From Halomonas organivorans (GTDB lineage Bacteria; Pseudomonadota; Gammaproteobacteria; Pseudomonadales; Halomonadaceae), in contig NZ_JACHXM010000018.1 in the NCBI RefSeq assembly GCF_014192055.1, positions 21,194-85,193 of the forward strand: 64,000 bases of DNA, read 5' to 3'. The position numbers and the translations under genes were made by a program. Under the pieces are notes generated by a model. It made no database searches. It saw only the letters and a program-made list of their open reading frames with translations, and was not told the origin of the DNA. Shown here piece by piece: positions 8,910-17,477 of the stretch. The stretch's first letter is position 1; the number at the start of each line of letters is the position of its first letter.

Positions 8910-9231
8910 GGACCATGATCTCCAGTTCTCGGCGGCGACCGTCGAGGTCGAGCGGCCGTCCTTCGATGCGATAGGTCAATCCGTTGTGTTGGAGGCGTAG
9001 CGTCTTGCCGGTGGCGGCGGCCACATCGGCCCGCCAGCGCATGCGGATCTTGCCACTTGTCTCGCTCTGGGCCTCCTGGGCGGCGAGCAGCAGCCGGCCG
9101 CTGAGCGGCTCGACGCTGGCCCAGACGGTGGCGCCCGCCACCCAATCGGGCGGCGTGGCGCCGGAGTCGGATCGCGGGCCCTTCTGGTACCACTCCAGGG
9201 TGACGCGGTGGCGGAGTTTGCCGGCGCGCAT
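8896..9231 (-). CDS. Phage head-tail adaptor (joining) protein
   Basis: A 111-residue, beta-rich protein starting MRAGKLRHRVTLE, the characteristic opening of the phage head-tail joining family, and ending in a short basic/acidic strand. It follows the gp6-like connector and a small acidic protein, and precedes gp10, the standard order of HK97-type connector genes. Confidence 0.9.
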   Translation of the reverse strand: MRAGKLRHRVTLEWYQKGPRSDSGATPPDWVAGATVWASVEPLSGRLLLAAQEAQSETSGKIRMRWRADVAAATGKTLRLQHNGLTYRIEGRPLDLDGRRRELEIMVHEWV

Positions 9232-9232
9232 G

Positions 9233-9661
9233 TCACTCCACCCGGCCGAACTTCTTCAGGCGCTCGTAGGTGCCGCGGGTCATGGGCACCGTCTCGCCGG
9301 CCTCGTGGGGTCGCCCGCCGCTGGCCCAGCGCACCTTGAGCTTGGCTTCGACCATGCCCGCCGAAGTGGCGCGCTGCGGTGCGACGCCCTCCTCCGCCGA
9401 GTCCTCGCGGGGAGGTGCAGCATCCGGTGAAGGCTCGGCATCGCTGGCCGGCGCGCCTTCGCCCTCCGCCGCTGCCGGGGCTGGCTCGTCCTCGGGGGAG
9501 CCTGCTCCGGGCACGTCCTGGCGTTCCTCGGCGGGCTCACTGGTGGCCGTCTCGGCGCCAGCTTCCGGCGGAACGGCGATGTCTTCCGGTGACGCGGTAG
9601 CGGTTTCGGCCGACGCAGCAGTGCGCCGCCCAGCACGTGGCTTTGCGGGTGACTTGGCCAT
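9233..9661 (-). CDS. Small phage protein with Ala/Glu/Pro-rich linker and a DUF7210-like C-terminus
   Basis: A 142-residue protein. Residues about 1-95 are low-complexity (Ala, Pro, Glu, Ser), starting with a basic patch. The last 40 or so (VRWASGGRPHEAGETVPM then a YERLKKFGRV end) form a small domain common in phage connector regions. It ends 1 nt before the adaptor gene starts. Function unknown; probably a virion or assembly accessory protein. Confidence 0.7.
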   Translation of the reverse strand: MAKSPAKPRAGRRTAASAETATASPEDIAVPPEAGAETATSEPAEERQDVPGAGSPEDEPAPAAAEGEGAPASDAEPSPDAAPPREDSAEEGVAPQRATSAGMVEAKLKVRWASGGRPHEAGETVPMTRGTYERLKKFGRVE

Positions 9662-9671
9662 GGCGGCCTCC

Positions 9672-10016
9672 TCAGTCGAAGTGGAAGTGGCGGTAAGGGC
9701 TGATCAGCGCCTGCACCGCCATGGGCAGTTCGGTGGCGATGGTGCCCAGCGCCACGGCCTCCCGATTCTCGTACCAGTGGCCGATCAGCAGCAGCATCGC
9801 GGTGGTCAGGTCATCGTCGAGCACCAGGGCATGCTCGTCGGTGGCATTGCCCTCGGCGTCGGTCGGAATCTCGCCCTCGGTGGCGTAGAGGTTCCGGCCG
9901 GTCTGGTGCTCCACCATCCGCCGGGCGGCGGTGGCGTAGGTGTCGAGCAGGGTGTCCTCCTCGACCTCGTCCGGCTCGAGCCGGACGTGCTGCTTGATGA
10001 TGTCCAGCTCGAGCAT
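9672..10016 (-). CDS. Head-tail connector protein (gp6-like)
   Basis: A 114-residue helical protein: an N-terminal IIKQHVRLEPDEVEED segment, then a YATAARRMVEHQTGRNLY helix and a long C-terminal helix. This is the pattern of the HK97 gp6 / phage gp6-like connector that docks under the portal. It is the first gene downstream of the major capsid gene, as expected. Confidence 0.88.
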   Translation of the reverse strand: MLELDIIKQHVRLEPDEVEEDTLLDTYATAARRMVEHQTGRNLYATEGEIPTDAEGNATDEHALVLDDDLTTAMLLLIGHWYENREAVALGTIATELPMAVQALISPYRHFHFD

Positions 10017-10060
10017 CGTGGCTCCAGGAAGTCAGGGGCCGCCGGTGGCGGCCCGGTGGA

Positions 10061-11287
10061 TCAGGTGGCCGGCGCCTGCAGCGCCTTGATGGCGGCGCGG
10101 TCCTGCAGCGCGCAGTCGAAGCGGTGGAAGGCGAGGAAGCCGGTCTGGTCGTACTCGGCGTAGCGCTCCACCAGGCGCTTCAGCACCATGTAACGAACAC
10201 GGCGAATCACGAACTGCTTGAAGTCGCCGGCGTACATGAACTTGGCACTGGCGCCCAGACTGGCGATGCCCTGGTCGACGAAGTACTCCTTGCCGAGGAT
10301 GCTGGCCGGCGCCGCGCCGGCGACGGCCGGCAGCCACAGCGGGCGACCGTTGGCGTCTTCCATCTCGGTGAGCAGCTGCAGGGTGTTGTCGTTGAAGCCC
10401 AAGCGGAAGCCGGGCGAACGGCGATATGCCGGATCCACGGAATGGATCAGGCCGTTCACCTCCTGCCAGGTGAATTCAGCCAGCGACGCGGCATTTTTGA
10501 CGTTGGTCACGGAGGCCTGCAGGCCCTTGGGCTGCACAGGCGTGCCAGCGCCGGAGCCCTGCACCAGATACTTGGCCTCGCCGCGCCCGAGACGCTGGCC
10601 GATGCGACTGGAGAGAAAGCCCTGGATATTGATGCCGCTGTCGTTGAGCAGCTCGTTCGACACACGGATGACCTTGGAGCTGAGCTTCTTGGCGCCCAGG
10701 GTCTCCATGCCGAAGTCGACGTCGCCCTCGGAGGCCGCCGAGTTCTCGCCGAGCAGCTCGCCTTCCTCCGCGGTGCCGTCACTGGTCGGCCACTCGATGG
10801 GGTTGCCCCGATCGGTGGTGATGACCTGGGACACGCTGGCCAGGCCGCCGTAGGCCTTCATGGCCTCGTGGACCTGGTTGAGTAGCTCGGTGGGCACGGT
10901 GTAGCCGCCTTTCTCGTCGGAGGACGTGCCCTGGGCGCGCATCTCGCGCAGCAGCTCGCGCTGCTCGGCGCTCATCTCGGCGGCGCCGTGGCGGAGGAAG
11001 GCGTCGAAGGCCTGGGAGCGCTGTTCGTCCTTAGAAGGGGCACCACGCTCCTCATCGCCGGCACCCGAACGCTGCTCCTCGTCGTTCTCCTCGACGAAGC
11101 GCTGGTCGGCGTCTCGGAGCTCCTCCTCCCGCTCGATCTTGTCGTTCAGGCCGTCGAGCTCGCCCTTCATGCGCTTCCACTCGGTGCGCTGCTCGTCGGT
11201 CCACTCGGCATCGCCGATCTTGTCATGCAGCGCCCGCATCTCCTTGGCGATGGTGTTATAGCGCTGCTTCAGCTCGTGCAGTTTCAT
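10061..11287 (-). CDS. Major capsid protein (HK97 fold)
   Basis: A 408-residue protein. The first 100 or so residues are a charged coiled coil, the delta/scaffold region normally removed by the prohead protease. The rest has HK97 capsid features, including a LLNDSGINIQGFLSSRIG helix and a GSGAGTPVQPKGL loop. It follows the protease gene by 19 nt. Length and order fit HK97-family phages. Confidence 0.95.
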   Translation of the reverse strand: MKLHELKQRYNTIAKEMRALHDKIGDAEWTDEQRTEWKRMKGELDGLNDKIEREEELRDADQRFVEENDEEQRSGAGDEERGAPSKDEQRSQAFDAFLRHGAAEMSAEQRELLREMRAQGTSSDEKGGYTVPTELLNQVHEAMKAYGGLASVSQVITTDRGNPIEWPTSDGTAEEGELLGENSAASEGDVDFGMETLGAKKLSSKVIRVSNELLNDSGINIQGFLSSRIGQRLGRGEAKYLVQGSGAGTPVQPKGLQASVTNVKNAASLAEFTWQEVNGLIHSVDPAYRRSPGFRLGFNDNTLQLLTEMEDANGRPLWLPAVAGAAPASILGKEYFVDQGIASLGASAKFMYAGDFKQFVIRRVRYMVLKRLVERYAEYDQTGFLAFHRFDCALQDRAAIKALQAPAT

Positions 11288-11306
11288 GGCTGGCCCTCCA
11301 GGGCAT

Positions 11307-11909
11307 TCAGGCGTGGATCATTTCAAGGAAGCGCTCGCGGGCGCGGCGCTCGTTGATGGCCTTGCGCGCGAGGTTCTGGACCTCGGCGCAGCGGGCCTCG
11401 AGGGAGCGCGCGGCGGCGCCCGCATCCGGGTAGGCCGGGTAGGTCACCGGCGAGACATCGAGCAGACGACTGAAGCGCGTGATGGTGCGCACGATCAGAC
11501 CGTCGTCTTCTTCCCGCCACTCGTCGCCGTCGGGCGCGACGCGGAAGGCGAAGCTGGAACCGGTGATGTCGCCGCGCGACAGCGGCGCCAGCACCAGGTC
11601 ACGCACGGACTGGGTGTCCGGCGGAGTGATCTCGTACCGCAGGCCCTCGGCATCGACAGACAGCTCGAGGGTCTTGGCGCGGGTGCGCCCCAGCACGAAG
11701 TTGGCGTCGTGGTTGAACAGGGCGCGGACGTCGTCGCCAAGCACGTCGTCGAAGGCGCCGGGGGCGATCTCTTCCTTGAACATGCCCATGATCATTTCGC
11801 TGCGCTTGTTGAAGACGGCGCCATGCCCGACGATCCGCGCGGGCTGGCCCTCCTCGCCTTCTTCGGCGCGCACTTCGGCGGCGAGCGCTCGCTTTTCGAC
11901 TTCGCTCAT
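11307..11909 (-). CDS. Prohead maturation protease (HK97/U35 family)
   Basis: A 200-residue serine protease that cleaves the capsid scaffold. It has the family signature: a RIVGHGAVFN strand, the catalytic-His segment LFNHD, and the Ser segment DITGSSFAF. The start overlaps the portal stop (ATGA), suggesting translational coupling. It is followed by the capsid gene it processes. Confidence 0.94.
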   Translation of the reverse strand: MSEVEKRALAAEVRAEEGEEGQPARIVGHGAVFNKRSEMIMGMFKEEIAPGAFDDVLGDDVRALFNHDANFVLGRTRAKTLELSVDAEGLRYEITPPDTQSVRDLVLAPLSRGDITGSSFAFRVAPDGDEWREEDDGLIVRTITRFSRLLDVSPVTYPAYPDAGAAARSLEARCAEVQNLARKAINERRARERFLEMIHA

Positions 11910-13144
11910 GAGGTCGGCTCCTGGGAGTTGTCGGGTTGGCCGAGCTGGCTGGCCGGCTGGGCATTGACGCTGATCAGCATCTCGCTGAGGCCGTCGCGGG
12001 GATTCATGTCCTCGAGGACGCGGGCCTCGTTGCGGTCCATCCAGCCGTCGGTGATGGCGTAGTGATAGAACTCCGCGCGCTCCTTGGCGGTACCGCGCAG
12101 CAGGCCGGCGAGATTGAACTTCGCGTAGTAGCCGGCTCGCCGCTCGGCGCGGGTGAAGATCCGGCGGTTGATCTCCTGCTCCCAGTTCACGATCCAGGGC
12201 ATCATCGTGTGTCGAACAAACTGGATGGCCTGCTCGCTGATGTTCGAGAAGGTGGCCTTGTCCAGGTCGTTGATCATGTGCGCCGGCACGTTGAAGATGC
12301 CGGCGATCTCGGAGCGGTTGAGCTTGCGGGTCTCGAGGAACTGGGCGTCTTCCGGCGGGATGGTGATCGACTTGTAGTCGAGCCCCACCGGCAGCATCAG
12401 CGTCTTGTTCTCCGACTGCTTGAGCTTGCCGACGGCATTGTTCCAGGTGGTCTTGAGTCGCTCCCAGCTTTCCTTGTTGAGCGACTCCTTCACGGACACC
12501 AGGCCGGTCGGCCGGCCACCGCCGGTGAAGAAGTCCTTGCCGTATCGCTGGGCGGCCAGGCCGAGGCCGATGGTCTCGGCGTGCTGACGAATCAGGCTCT
12601 TGCCGAGGCGCCCGTCGGAGCCCAGAGCGCGGACGTGGATCATGTCCTCGAGCTGCACCGCCCGGCTCTCCTCGTCGTCCGGGGTGACGGCGTAGAGGTA
12701 GCGGTTACCGTTGCGGACCAGCTGGGTTTCCCAGGGGCGCCGCGCGACCAGTTCGCGAAGCTCGCCGCGGTTGGAGCGCACCACCTGGGTGTAGCCGTTG
12801 CCCCATCCCAGCACGTGACCCTGCTTGGTCTCGCGCCACTTGTAGCTGGTCTGCCACTCGTTGGGCTCGTCGTGGAGCAGCCAGTAGGCGGGGTGATCCT
12901 TGGCGGCCTCAATGCTGTCGCCCTGCTTGCGCATCACGTGCAGCGGCAGCTGGGCGATGGAGGACGACAGCACGTAGATGCAGGCGTATACCGCCGACAG
13001 GGTCAGCGCGTTCTGGTTGTTCACGCTGATGCCGGGGGCGCCGTCGTCGATGTATTCGGCCAGGTTCTGGCCGGTCAGCGGCTCGTCGGGGTTCTCCAGG
13101 GATCGGCCCTCGGCTCCCGGCGAGAACAAGGAGTCGAGGATCAT
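11906..13144 (-). CDS. Phage portal protein (HK97 family)
   Basis: A 412-residue portal protein forming the ring through which DNA enters the capsid. It shows family features: an NNQNALTLSAVYACIYVLSS helix and a C-terminal clip/crown region with LNRSEIAGIFNVPAHMI. It overlaps the small membrane-protein gene upstream and the protease downstream, each by 4 nt. Confidence 0.95.
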   Translation of the reverse strand: MILDSLFSPGAEGRSLENPDEPLTGQNLAEYIDDGAPGISVNNQNALTLSAVYACIYVLSSSIAQLPLHVMRKQGDSIEAAKDHPAYWLLHDEPNEWQTSYKWRETKQGHVLGWGNGYTQVVRSNRGELRELVARRPWETQLVRNGNRYLYAVTPDDEESRAVQLEDMIHVRALGSDGRLGKSLIRQHAETIGLGLAAQRYGKDFFTGGGRPTGLVSVKESLNKESWERLKTTWNNAVGKLKQSENKTLMLPVGLDYKSITIPPEDAQFLETRKLNRSEIAGIFNVPAHMINDLDKATFSNISEQAIQFVRHTMMPWIVNWEQEINRRIFTRAERRAGYYAKFNLAGLLRGTAKERAEFYHYAITDGWMDRNEARVLEDMNPRDGLSEMLISVNAQPASQLGQPDNSQEPTS

Positions 13145-13320
13145 GCGGCATCCCCCTTGGCGGCGGCGCGCTTGGCGGCCCGGGCGCCGGCTAGCGCCAG
13201 CAACAGCAGCAGCCCGCCCGAGGTGATCAAAGCGTCCGCCAGACCGAAGCGCAGATAGAGGCCATAGGTCATCGCCCCGAAGCCGGCCAGGCCCAGGGTG
13301 TCGAACAGGAAGTGGCGCAT
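13141..13320 (-). CDS. Small one-/two-TM protein between terminase and portal
   Basis: A 59-residue protein starting at ATG 13320, which overlaps the TerL stop as TGATG. It has two short hydrophobic segments (about residues 5-23 and 29-47, the second Leu-rich) and a basic Ala/Lys C-terminus. Such tiny proteins often sit between terL and portal in HK97-like phages and have no known role. Confidence 0.7.
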   Translation of the reverse strand: MRHFLFDTLGLAGFGAMTYGLYLRFGLADALITSGGLLLLLALAGARAAKRAAAKGDAA

Positions 13321-15038
13321 CACATCACCAGGACGTCGTCATCGGAAAGGGTGTCGAGCACGCTGTCGCCCTGTTGGGCCGCGGCCATGGCGCGACCGAT
13401 GCCCATGATCAGGGCCACCGCGCCGTCGATCTTGTTGTGGTCGCCCTGCTTGATGGGGCGTACCACGTCGTCATTGCCCGGCAGGTGCTTGCCCACCACG
13501 TTGCCCACGCACCAGGTCATGATCGGGTTGCCGTCGTGATGGAAGCGCCCGGAGACGATGGCCGCCTCCAGCTCCTTCATCGGGTCCGACATGTTGGTGT
13601 AGTTCTGCACCGTAGTGATCGGCGTCAACCCCTCGTCGTCCAGCTGGTGGGAGAGGTTGGCGGCGCCGTGCGGGTCGATGGGCGACTCGCTGGCCGGGGT
13701 CTCGAGGTTGGCCTCTTTGGCACATTCGAGGATCTCGCGGTAATCCACCTCGCTGCCTTCGGTGGGGTCGAGAATCTTGGCCTCGATCCAGCCCTGGTAG
13801 AGCTCGCCGAGGCGGCGATCGTCGTTGTCGAAGGCGGTGTCCTCCGGCACCCAGAACCGGGGGCAGATGCTGTAGTAGTGGACCTTGCCGTCGATGACCC
13901 GGGTGAAGAGCCGGGCCATGGAGTTCATGTCGAGTTTCCGCGCCAGGTCGAAAGCCAGCACGCAGTCCTCGCCGCGGAACTGCTCGATGGAGAGCGACGG
14001 GTCCTCGCAGACCCGCCAGGCCTCCATGTTGAAGTAGCCTTCCTTGGAGGTGACCCAGACGTTGAGGTGCTTGACCTTGAACTGGTTGGCGTAGCGGGCC
14101 CGGGCCACTGCCCTCGCCTGCTGGCTACGCAGGTAGTCCAGCTTCACCGACACGCCGATGTTCGGGTTCGCCTTGTAGAGCGCAGCCTCGCTGGTCCAGT
14201 CGTCGCCCTTGTCGATCGTGTAGATGATCCCGAAGAGCTCGTCGTCGCGGGTCACGCCGTCGAGCATCTCTGCGAGGCGCTCGCGCATCTCGTGGCAGGG
14301 TCCGGAGACGTCGTAACCGGCGGTGGTGATCACCCACATCAGCGGCTGTGTCCGGGCGCCCATGCCGGTGATCATGGTGTCGTAGAGGCGCGAGTCAGGG
14401 TGCTCGTGGTACTCGTCGACGATGGCGAAAGAGGGGCTCGAACCGTCGCCAGGGTCACCTATCACCGGCTCGAAGACACTGCCGTCGGTTCGCTCAAGCT
14501 TCTTAGCCCAGGCCACCACACCGAACTTCTTGCGCAGGTTGGGCAGCTTCTTGGCCATCTTCATGGCCGGGCGGAACACCTCCCACGCCTGCTTTTCGCT
14601 GGTCGCCCCGCAGTAGACCTCGGCGCCGTATTCATTGTCGGCGCAGAAGGCGTAAAGCCCGGCGCCGGCGGCGATGATCGACTTGCCGTTCTTGCGCGGC
14701 ACCTCGATGTAGACCTCGCGGAACCGGCGGGCCTTGTCCTTCTTGCGGACCCAGCCGAACGCCACTGCGAACATGAACTGCTGCCAGGGCTCAAGCTCGA
14801 TCCGCTTGGAGCCCCGGGCCCATTCGCCCTTCGTGTGGGGCAGCAGTTGGATGAACTTGCAGACCCGTTCAGCGATGTCTCGGTCGAAGCGATAGGGGTA
14901 GCTTTTGGCCTTGGCGGCCTTCAGGTCGTCTAGGTGCCGCGCGCAGGCGGCTTTCACATAACTGCAGGCGACAATCCGGCCGCCCACCACATCGCGCGCA
15001 TACCTCTGCGCCGCGTTCACATTCGGGTAGGCGGCCAT
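13320..15038 (-). CDS. terL: Terminase large subunit
   Basis: A 572-residue packaging ATPase and nuclease. The Walker A region reads [13 protein letters not shown], and Walker [11 protein letters not shown] with the catalytic Glu. A C-terminal RNase H-like nuclease region follows, with the conserved Asp in [12 protein letters not shown]. It starts 3 nt after TerS ends. The length is normal for HK97-type TerL. Confidence 0.96.
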   Translation of the reverse strand: MAAYPNVNAAQRYARDVVGGRIVACSYVKAACARHLDDLKAAKAKSYPYRFDRDIAERVCKFIQLLPHTKGEWARGSKRIELEPWQQFMFAVAFGWVRKKDKARRFREVYIEVPRKNGKSIIAAGAGLYAFCADNEYGAEVYCGATSEKQAWEVFRPAMKMAKKLPNLRKKFGVVAWAKKLERTDGSVFEPVIGDPGDGSSPSFAIVDEYHEHPDSRLYDTMITGMGARTQPLMWVITTAGYDVSGPCHEMRERLAEMLDGVTRDDELFGIIYTIDKGDDWTSEAALYKANPNIGVSVKLDYLRSQQARAVARARYANQFKVKHLNVWVTSKEGYFNMEAWRVCEDPSLSIEQFRGEDCVLAFDLARKLDMNSMARLFTRVIDGKVHYYSICPRFWVPEDTAFDNDDRRLGELYQGWIEAKILDPTEGSEVDYREILECAKEANLETPASESPIDPHGAANLSHQLDDEGLTPITTVQNYTNMSDPMKELEAAIVSGRFHHDGNPIMTWCVGNVVGKHLPGNDDVVRPIKQGDHNKIDGAVALIMGIGRAMAAAQQGDSVLDTLSDDDVLVM

Positions 15039-15041
15039 GGA

Positions 15042-15488
15042 TCAGAACTCGTCGAATTCGTTGCCCTCGTTATTCTCGTCGCCGTTATTACCGCCGCCGA
15101 GCATGCGGATCCGAGTCAGCGGATCCAGACCCAGGAGCGAGCCAGTCCGAGTGAGCTGGGCGATGCAGTCGTTGCGCACCGCGACATAGGGGCTCTTCTT
15201 GATGCTCCCGTCGGCGGTGGGCACCGTCATGCCCTGGGCGGCGATCTCCTGCTCGGCCTGGAGCATGTAGGCAAAGCTGTTGCAGTAGGCGATCAGCAGC
15301 GGAGCATCCTCGAGCTCGAAGGTCCCGCGCTCGATCAGGATCTTGGACTGGGTCTTCCAGATACGGACGGCCGTCTCGTCGACCAGGTCATCCGGCGGTG
15401 CGATGCGGGTCAGCGAGCTCTTGTGCTGATGTTGCGTCTTCCGCTTTCGGCCTCCGCCAGAGGCCCGAACCGGTGCGGCGTTGGTCAT
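15042..15488 (-). CDS. terS: Terminase small subunit (P27 family)
   Basis: A 148-residue protein. A basic N-terminus leads to the helical core typical of P27-type small terminases (a LVDETAVRIWKTQSKILIE segment and a basic RNDCIAQLTRTGSLLGLDP helix), and an acidic Asn-rich tail follows. It recognises the packaging site and guides TerL. It lies immediately upstream of terL. Confidence 0.9.
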   Translation of the reverse strand: MTNAAPVRASGGGRKRKTQHQHKSSLTRIAPPDDLVDETAVRIWKTQSKILIERGTFELEDAPLLIAYCNSFAYMLQAEQEIAAQGMTVPTADGSIKKSPYVAVRNDCIAQLTRTGSLLGLDPLTRIRMLGGGNNGDENNEGNEFDEF

Positions 15489-15592
15489 CGGGCCCTCCAG
15501 AAAAACTTTCGTTATTTCTCATGCATAAAAAAACGACTGCACGGGCGGTGTCCGGTGGCGAGAGCTGTAGGGATTTGACCACCCCCTCCCCC
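15489..15592. other. Intergenic region between HNH and terS: candidate packaging site
   Basis: In phages that carry an HNH gene beside the terminase, the packaging (cos) site usually lies just upstream of terS. This 104-nt gap contains an AT-rich stretch (CATAAAAAAACG near 15522) and a pyrimidine run near 15582. No cohesive-end sequence can be proven from sequence alone. Confidence 0.3.
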
Positions 15593-15955
15593 TCAGGTGG
15601 CCCGCTCCCGGGCCCGTCGCGCCTCGTCCTGCGTCTTGGCCTTGTGGCAGGGGCTGCATATCGCCTCGAGGTTATGCGCCGCTGTGGGGCCGCCTTCGGC
15701 CTCTGGCACGATGTGGTCGACGTCGGCAGCCGGCGTCGCTTGGCCCTTGCGCAGGCAAGGCATGCAGAGGTGCCGGTCTCGCGTCATCACCTGGTCGCGC
15801 AGACGACGCCATGGCCGACCGCCACGCCCGCGCCCTGCCCGACCGTGCGACCAGGGCTTGGCGTGATCGGCATGCTCCTCGCAGTAGCCGTGACGCTCAC
15901 GGGTCAGGTTGCGGCACAGGCGGACGCGGCATGGACTAGCAGGACGACGCGGCAT
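15593..15955 (-). CDS. HNH endonuclease
   Basis: A 120-residue protein with an N-terminal Cys-containing basic region and a clear HNH core: LCMPCLRKG (first Cys pair), DVDHIVPEAEGG (His), AAHNLEAICSPCH (Asn and the second Cys pair plus His). Phage HNH proteins next to terminase help TerL cut the genome at the packaging site. It lies between the Rz1 gene and terS. Confidence 0.92.
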   Translation of the reverse strand: MPRRPASPCRVRLCRNLTRERHGYCEEHADHAKPWSHGRAGRGRGGRPWRRLRDQVMTRDRHLCMPCLRKGQATPAADVDHIVPEAEGGPTAAHNLEAICSPCHKAKTQDEARRARERAT

Positions 15956-15963
15956 ACTTCCTC

Positions 15964-16245
15964 CTACTCGACCTCTTCACCAACCTCGTCGTGGCCCAGG
16001 ATCAGGGCCACACCCAGCCGGTCGGCGTTGAAGCGGATACGCTGGGCCTCGTAGTCGGCGAGGAGCTGCAGCAAGTCGCGGTTATGGGTGACCACCCTGG
16101 TCGGGGCTGGCCTCGGCTCGATCATGAACCCCGGCACTGCCGGGCATGTCATCACCGGCATCGGTGCCGGCGGCGAGGTCGCGCACCCACTGGCGAACCC
16201 CAGCGGGCACAGGAGAATCAGCCCAATCGCGCGTCGCATCGTCAT
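15964..16245 (-). CDS. Rz1-like outer-membrane spanin lipoprotein
   Basis: A 93-residue lipoprotein, ATG chosen at 16245 because it opens MTMRRAIGLILLCPL and reaches the lipobox FASGC. The mature part starts with a Pro-rich segment (SPPAPMPVMTCP), typical of o-spanins. Its 5' part lies within the Rz gene in another frame (overlap 16082-16245) and it continues past the Rz stop. Confidence 0.82.
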   Translation of the reverse strand: MTMRRAIGLILLCPLGFASGCATSPPAPMPVMTCPAVPGFMIEPRPAPTRVVTHNRDLLQLLADYEAQRIRFNADRLGVALILGHDEVGEEVE

Positions 16246-16531
16246 CGTCCTCCAGCTGCCGGGCCGCGGCGCGGTGATCCGCGATCGTTCGTTCGGACTG
16301 TTCAAGACGGGCCTCCCGCTGCCCCATCGCCTCGACCAGGTCGCCGTATTGCTGCGAGCGCATGGCCAGCGACGCCCGGGCTACCGCCGCCGCGTCCTGG
16401 GCGCGGTCACGTTCAATAACCAGGGCATCGCGGTCGCCGGTGACGTCAGCCAGTCGCCAGGTCAAACCAGCTATCACTACCATCGCCGCCGTCATCAGCC
16501 ACGGCAGCGCCCGTGTCAGCAGTCCCGTCAT
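16082..16531 (-). CDS. Rz-like inner-membrane spanin
   Basis: A 149-residue i-spanin: an N-terminal transmembrane segment (LPWLMTAAMVVIAGLTW), then a long helical region with charged heptads (about residues 30-100) as expected for the coiled coil spanning the periplasm. It starts inside the endolysin gene (overlap 16446-16531) and contains the start of Rz1 in another frame. Confidence 0.85.
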   Translation of the reverse strand: MTGLLTRALPWLMTAAMVVIAGLTWRLADVTGDRDALVIERDRAQDAAAVARASLAMRSQQYGDLVEAMGQREARLEQSERTIADHRAAARQLEDDDDATRDWADSPVPAGVRQWVRDLAAGTDAGDDMPGSAGVHDRAEASPDQGGHP

Positions 16532-17006
16532 CGTTGACCCCCTCGAGGCATAGATCCCGCTCGGCGGCCCGGCGGCGCGCCAGGCCACGCAGACGCTGCC
16601 CACCGGCATAGATCCACCGCGGCAGCTCGTTACAGGCGCCGACGATGTCACCGGCGTTGAGCTTCTCCAGCAGCGTGGAGCGGCGCAGCGCGCCGGCGCC
16701 GAGATTGAACGTGAACGACACCAGGGCCGCCCGGGTAGCGGGGGCGATCTCCACCTTGACGCTGCGATCGACGGCGTCCAGCGCGACGCCCAGGTCAGAC
16801 TCAAGTAGCTCCCGACATTCGGCAGGCGTTTTGTGCTGCCCCGGGCCCGCCGTTGCGGTGTGACCGGTGCACACCGTCCACACCCCCACCGCGTCGCGAT
16901 AGCTGCCCAGCTCGGTACCCTCGAATTGCGGCACGATAATCGCGGCCAGAGCCATGGCCCCCGCCCCACCGGCGACCGCCCGGGTTAGTCGCTTACGAAG
17001 CGTCAT
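16446..17006 (-). CDS. Endolysin (T4-type lysozyme, likely signal-anchor)
   Basis: A 186-residue muramidase. The ATG at 17006 follows the overlap with the holin gene. The N-terminus (basic MTLRKRLTRA, then an Ala/Gly/Val hydrophobic stretch) looks like a signal-anchor-release segment. The catalytic region has FEGTELGSYRDAVGVWTVC followed by TGHT, with Glu, Asp and Thr in the spacing of P21-type lysozymes. The last 30 residues are acidic and Gly/Asp-rich, encoded over the Rz start. Confidence 0.88.
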   Translation of the reverse strand: MTLRKRLTRAVAGGAGAMALAAIIVPQFEGTELGSYRDAVGVWTVCTGHTATAGPGQHKTPAECRELLESDLGVALDAVDRSVKVEIAPATRAALVSFTFNLGAGALRRSTLLEKLNAGDIVGACNELPRWIYAGGQRLRGLARRRAAERDLCLEGVNDDGTADTGAAVADDGGDGSDSWFDLATG

Positions 17007-17280
17007 CGCGCCCCCTCGCCCGGCGGCGCTGATCGAGGTATTTCCAGACATCAAACGTCAGCCGGCACGCCACCAGGGCGATGCCTCCAACGCTAATAAG
17101 GTCGGCCGCCACCAGCTGGACGCCGCCGGTTTGGAACAGCGGATATTGCAGGACCGACACCACACCGCTCGGCTCCGGGGTAATAGAAACCGCCGAGGCA
17201 TGCGCCTTAGAGACAAGACTGGTGGCGGTCACTGTTGGGCCGCCGCCGTAGGCGATCCAACGGCCGGTATCGATAGGCAT
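16993..17280 (-). CDS. Putative holin
   Basis: A 95-residue protein starting MPIDTGRWIAYGG at ATG 17280. A hydrophobic segment near residues 62-80 (LISVGGIALVACRLTF) is followed by a basic C-terminus (KYLDQRRRARGR), the usual holin pattern. It is the first gene of the lysis cassette, just behind a terminator at 17304-17326. Only one clear TM segment is visible, so the class is uncertain. Confidence 0.7.
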   Translation of the reverse strand: MPIDTGRWIAYGGGPTVTATSLVSKAHASAVSITPEPSGVVSVLQYPLFQTGGVQLVAADLISVGGIALVACRLTFDVWKYLDQRRRARGRDDAS

Positions 17281-17303
17281 GGGCAAACCTGCAAATCGGG
17301 AAC

Positions 17304-17326
17304 AAAAAAGCTCGCACAAGGCGAGC
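17304..17326 (-). terminator. Intrinsic terminator in the late leader
   Basis: A perfect GCTCGC / GCGAGC stem with a 5-nt loop is followed on the minus strand by six T. It lies 24 nt upstream of the holin start and downstream of the late promoter, the position of tR' in lambda. Confidence 0.8.
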
Positions 17327-17399
17327 AAGGAGACATAGGGAGCCGCCCACGGGAGTACGTGCTTGAGGGGACGACAAGCACTGGGCGGCACAAACAGAA

Positions 17400-17429
17400 G
17401 CGCCCCGGCGGGAAAGCCCGCCAGGGCGC
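17400..17429 (-). terminator. Strong GC hairpin in the late leader
   Basis: A 13-bp stem with one mismatch (GCGCCC-GGCGGG against CCCGCC-GGGCGC, AAAG loop) is followed by TTCTGTTTG on the minus strand. It lies about 13 nt downstream of the predicted late transcription start. It could be a second terminator or a pause hairpin. Confidence 0.6.
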
Positions 17430-17448
17430 AGTAATCGACAATGGCTAT

Positions 17449-17477
17449 ATAGTAGCTATCCAGTTACCAAAGCGCAA
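17449..17477 (-). promoter_or_regulatory. Putative late promoter (pR'-like)
   Basis: On the minus strand: -35 TTGCGC (17472-17477), a 17-bp spacer and -10 TACTAT (17449-17454), with predicted start near 17442. The -10 and spacer overlap the stop codon of the upstream gene. Transcription from here meets two hairpins before the holin, the layout used by lambdoid late promoters controlled by a Q-type antiterminator. Confidence 0.65.
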
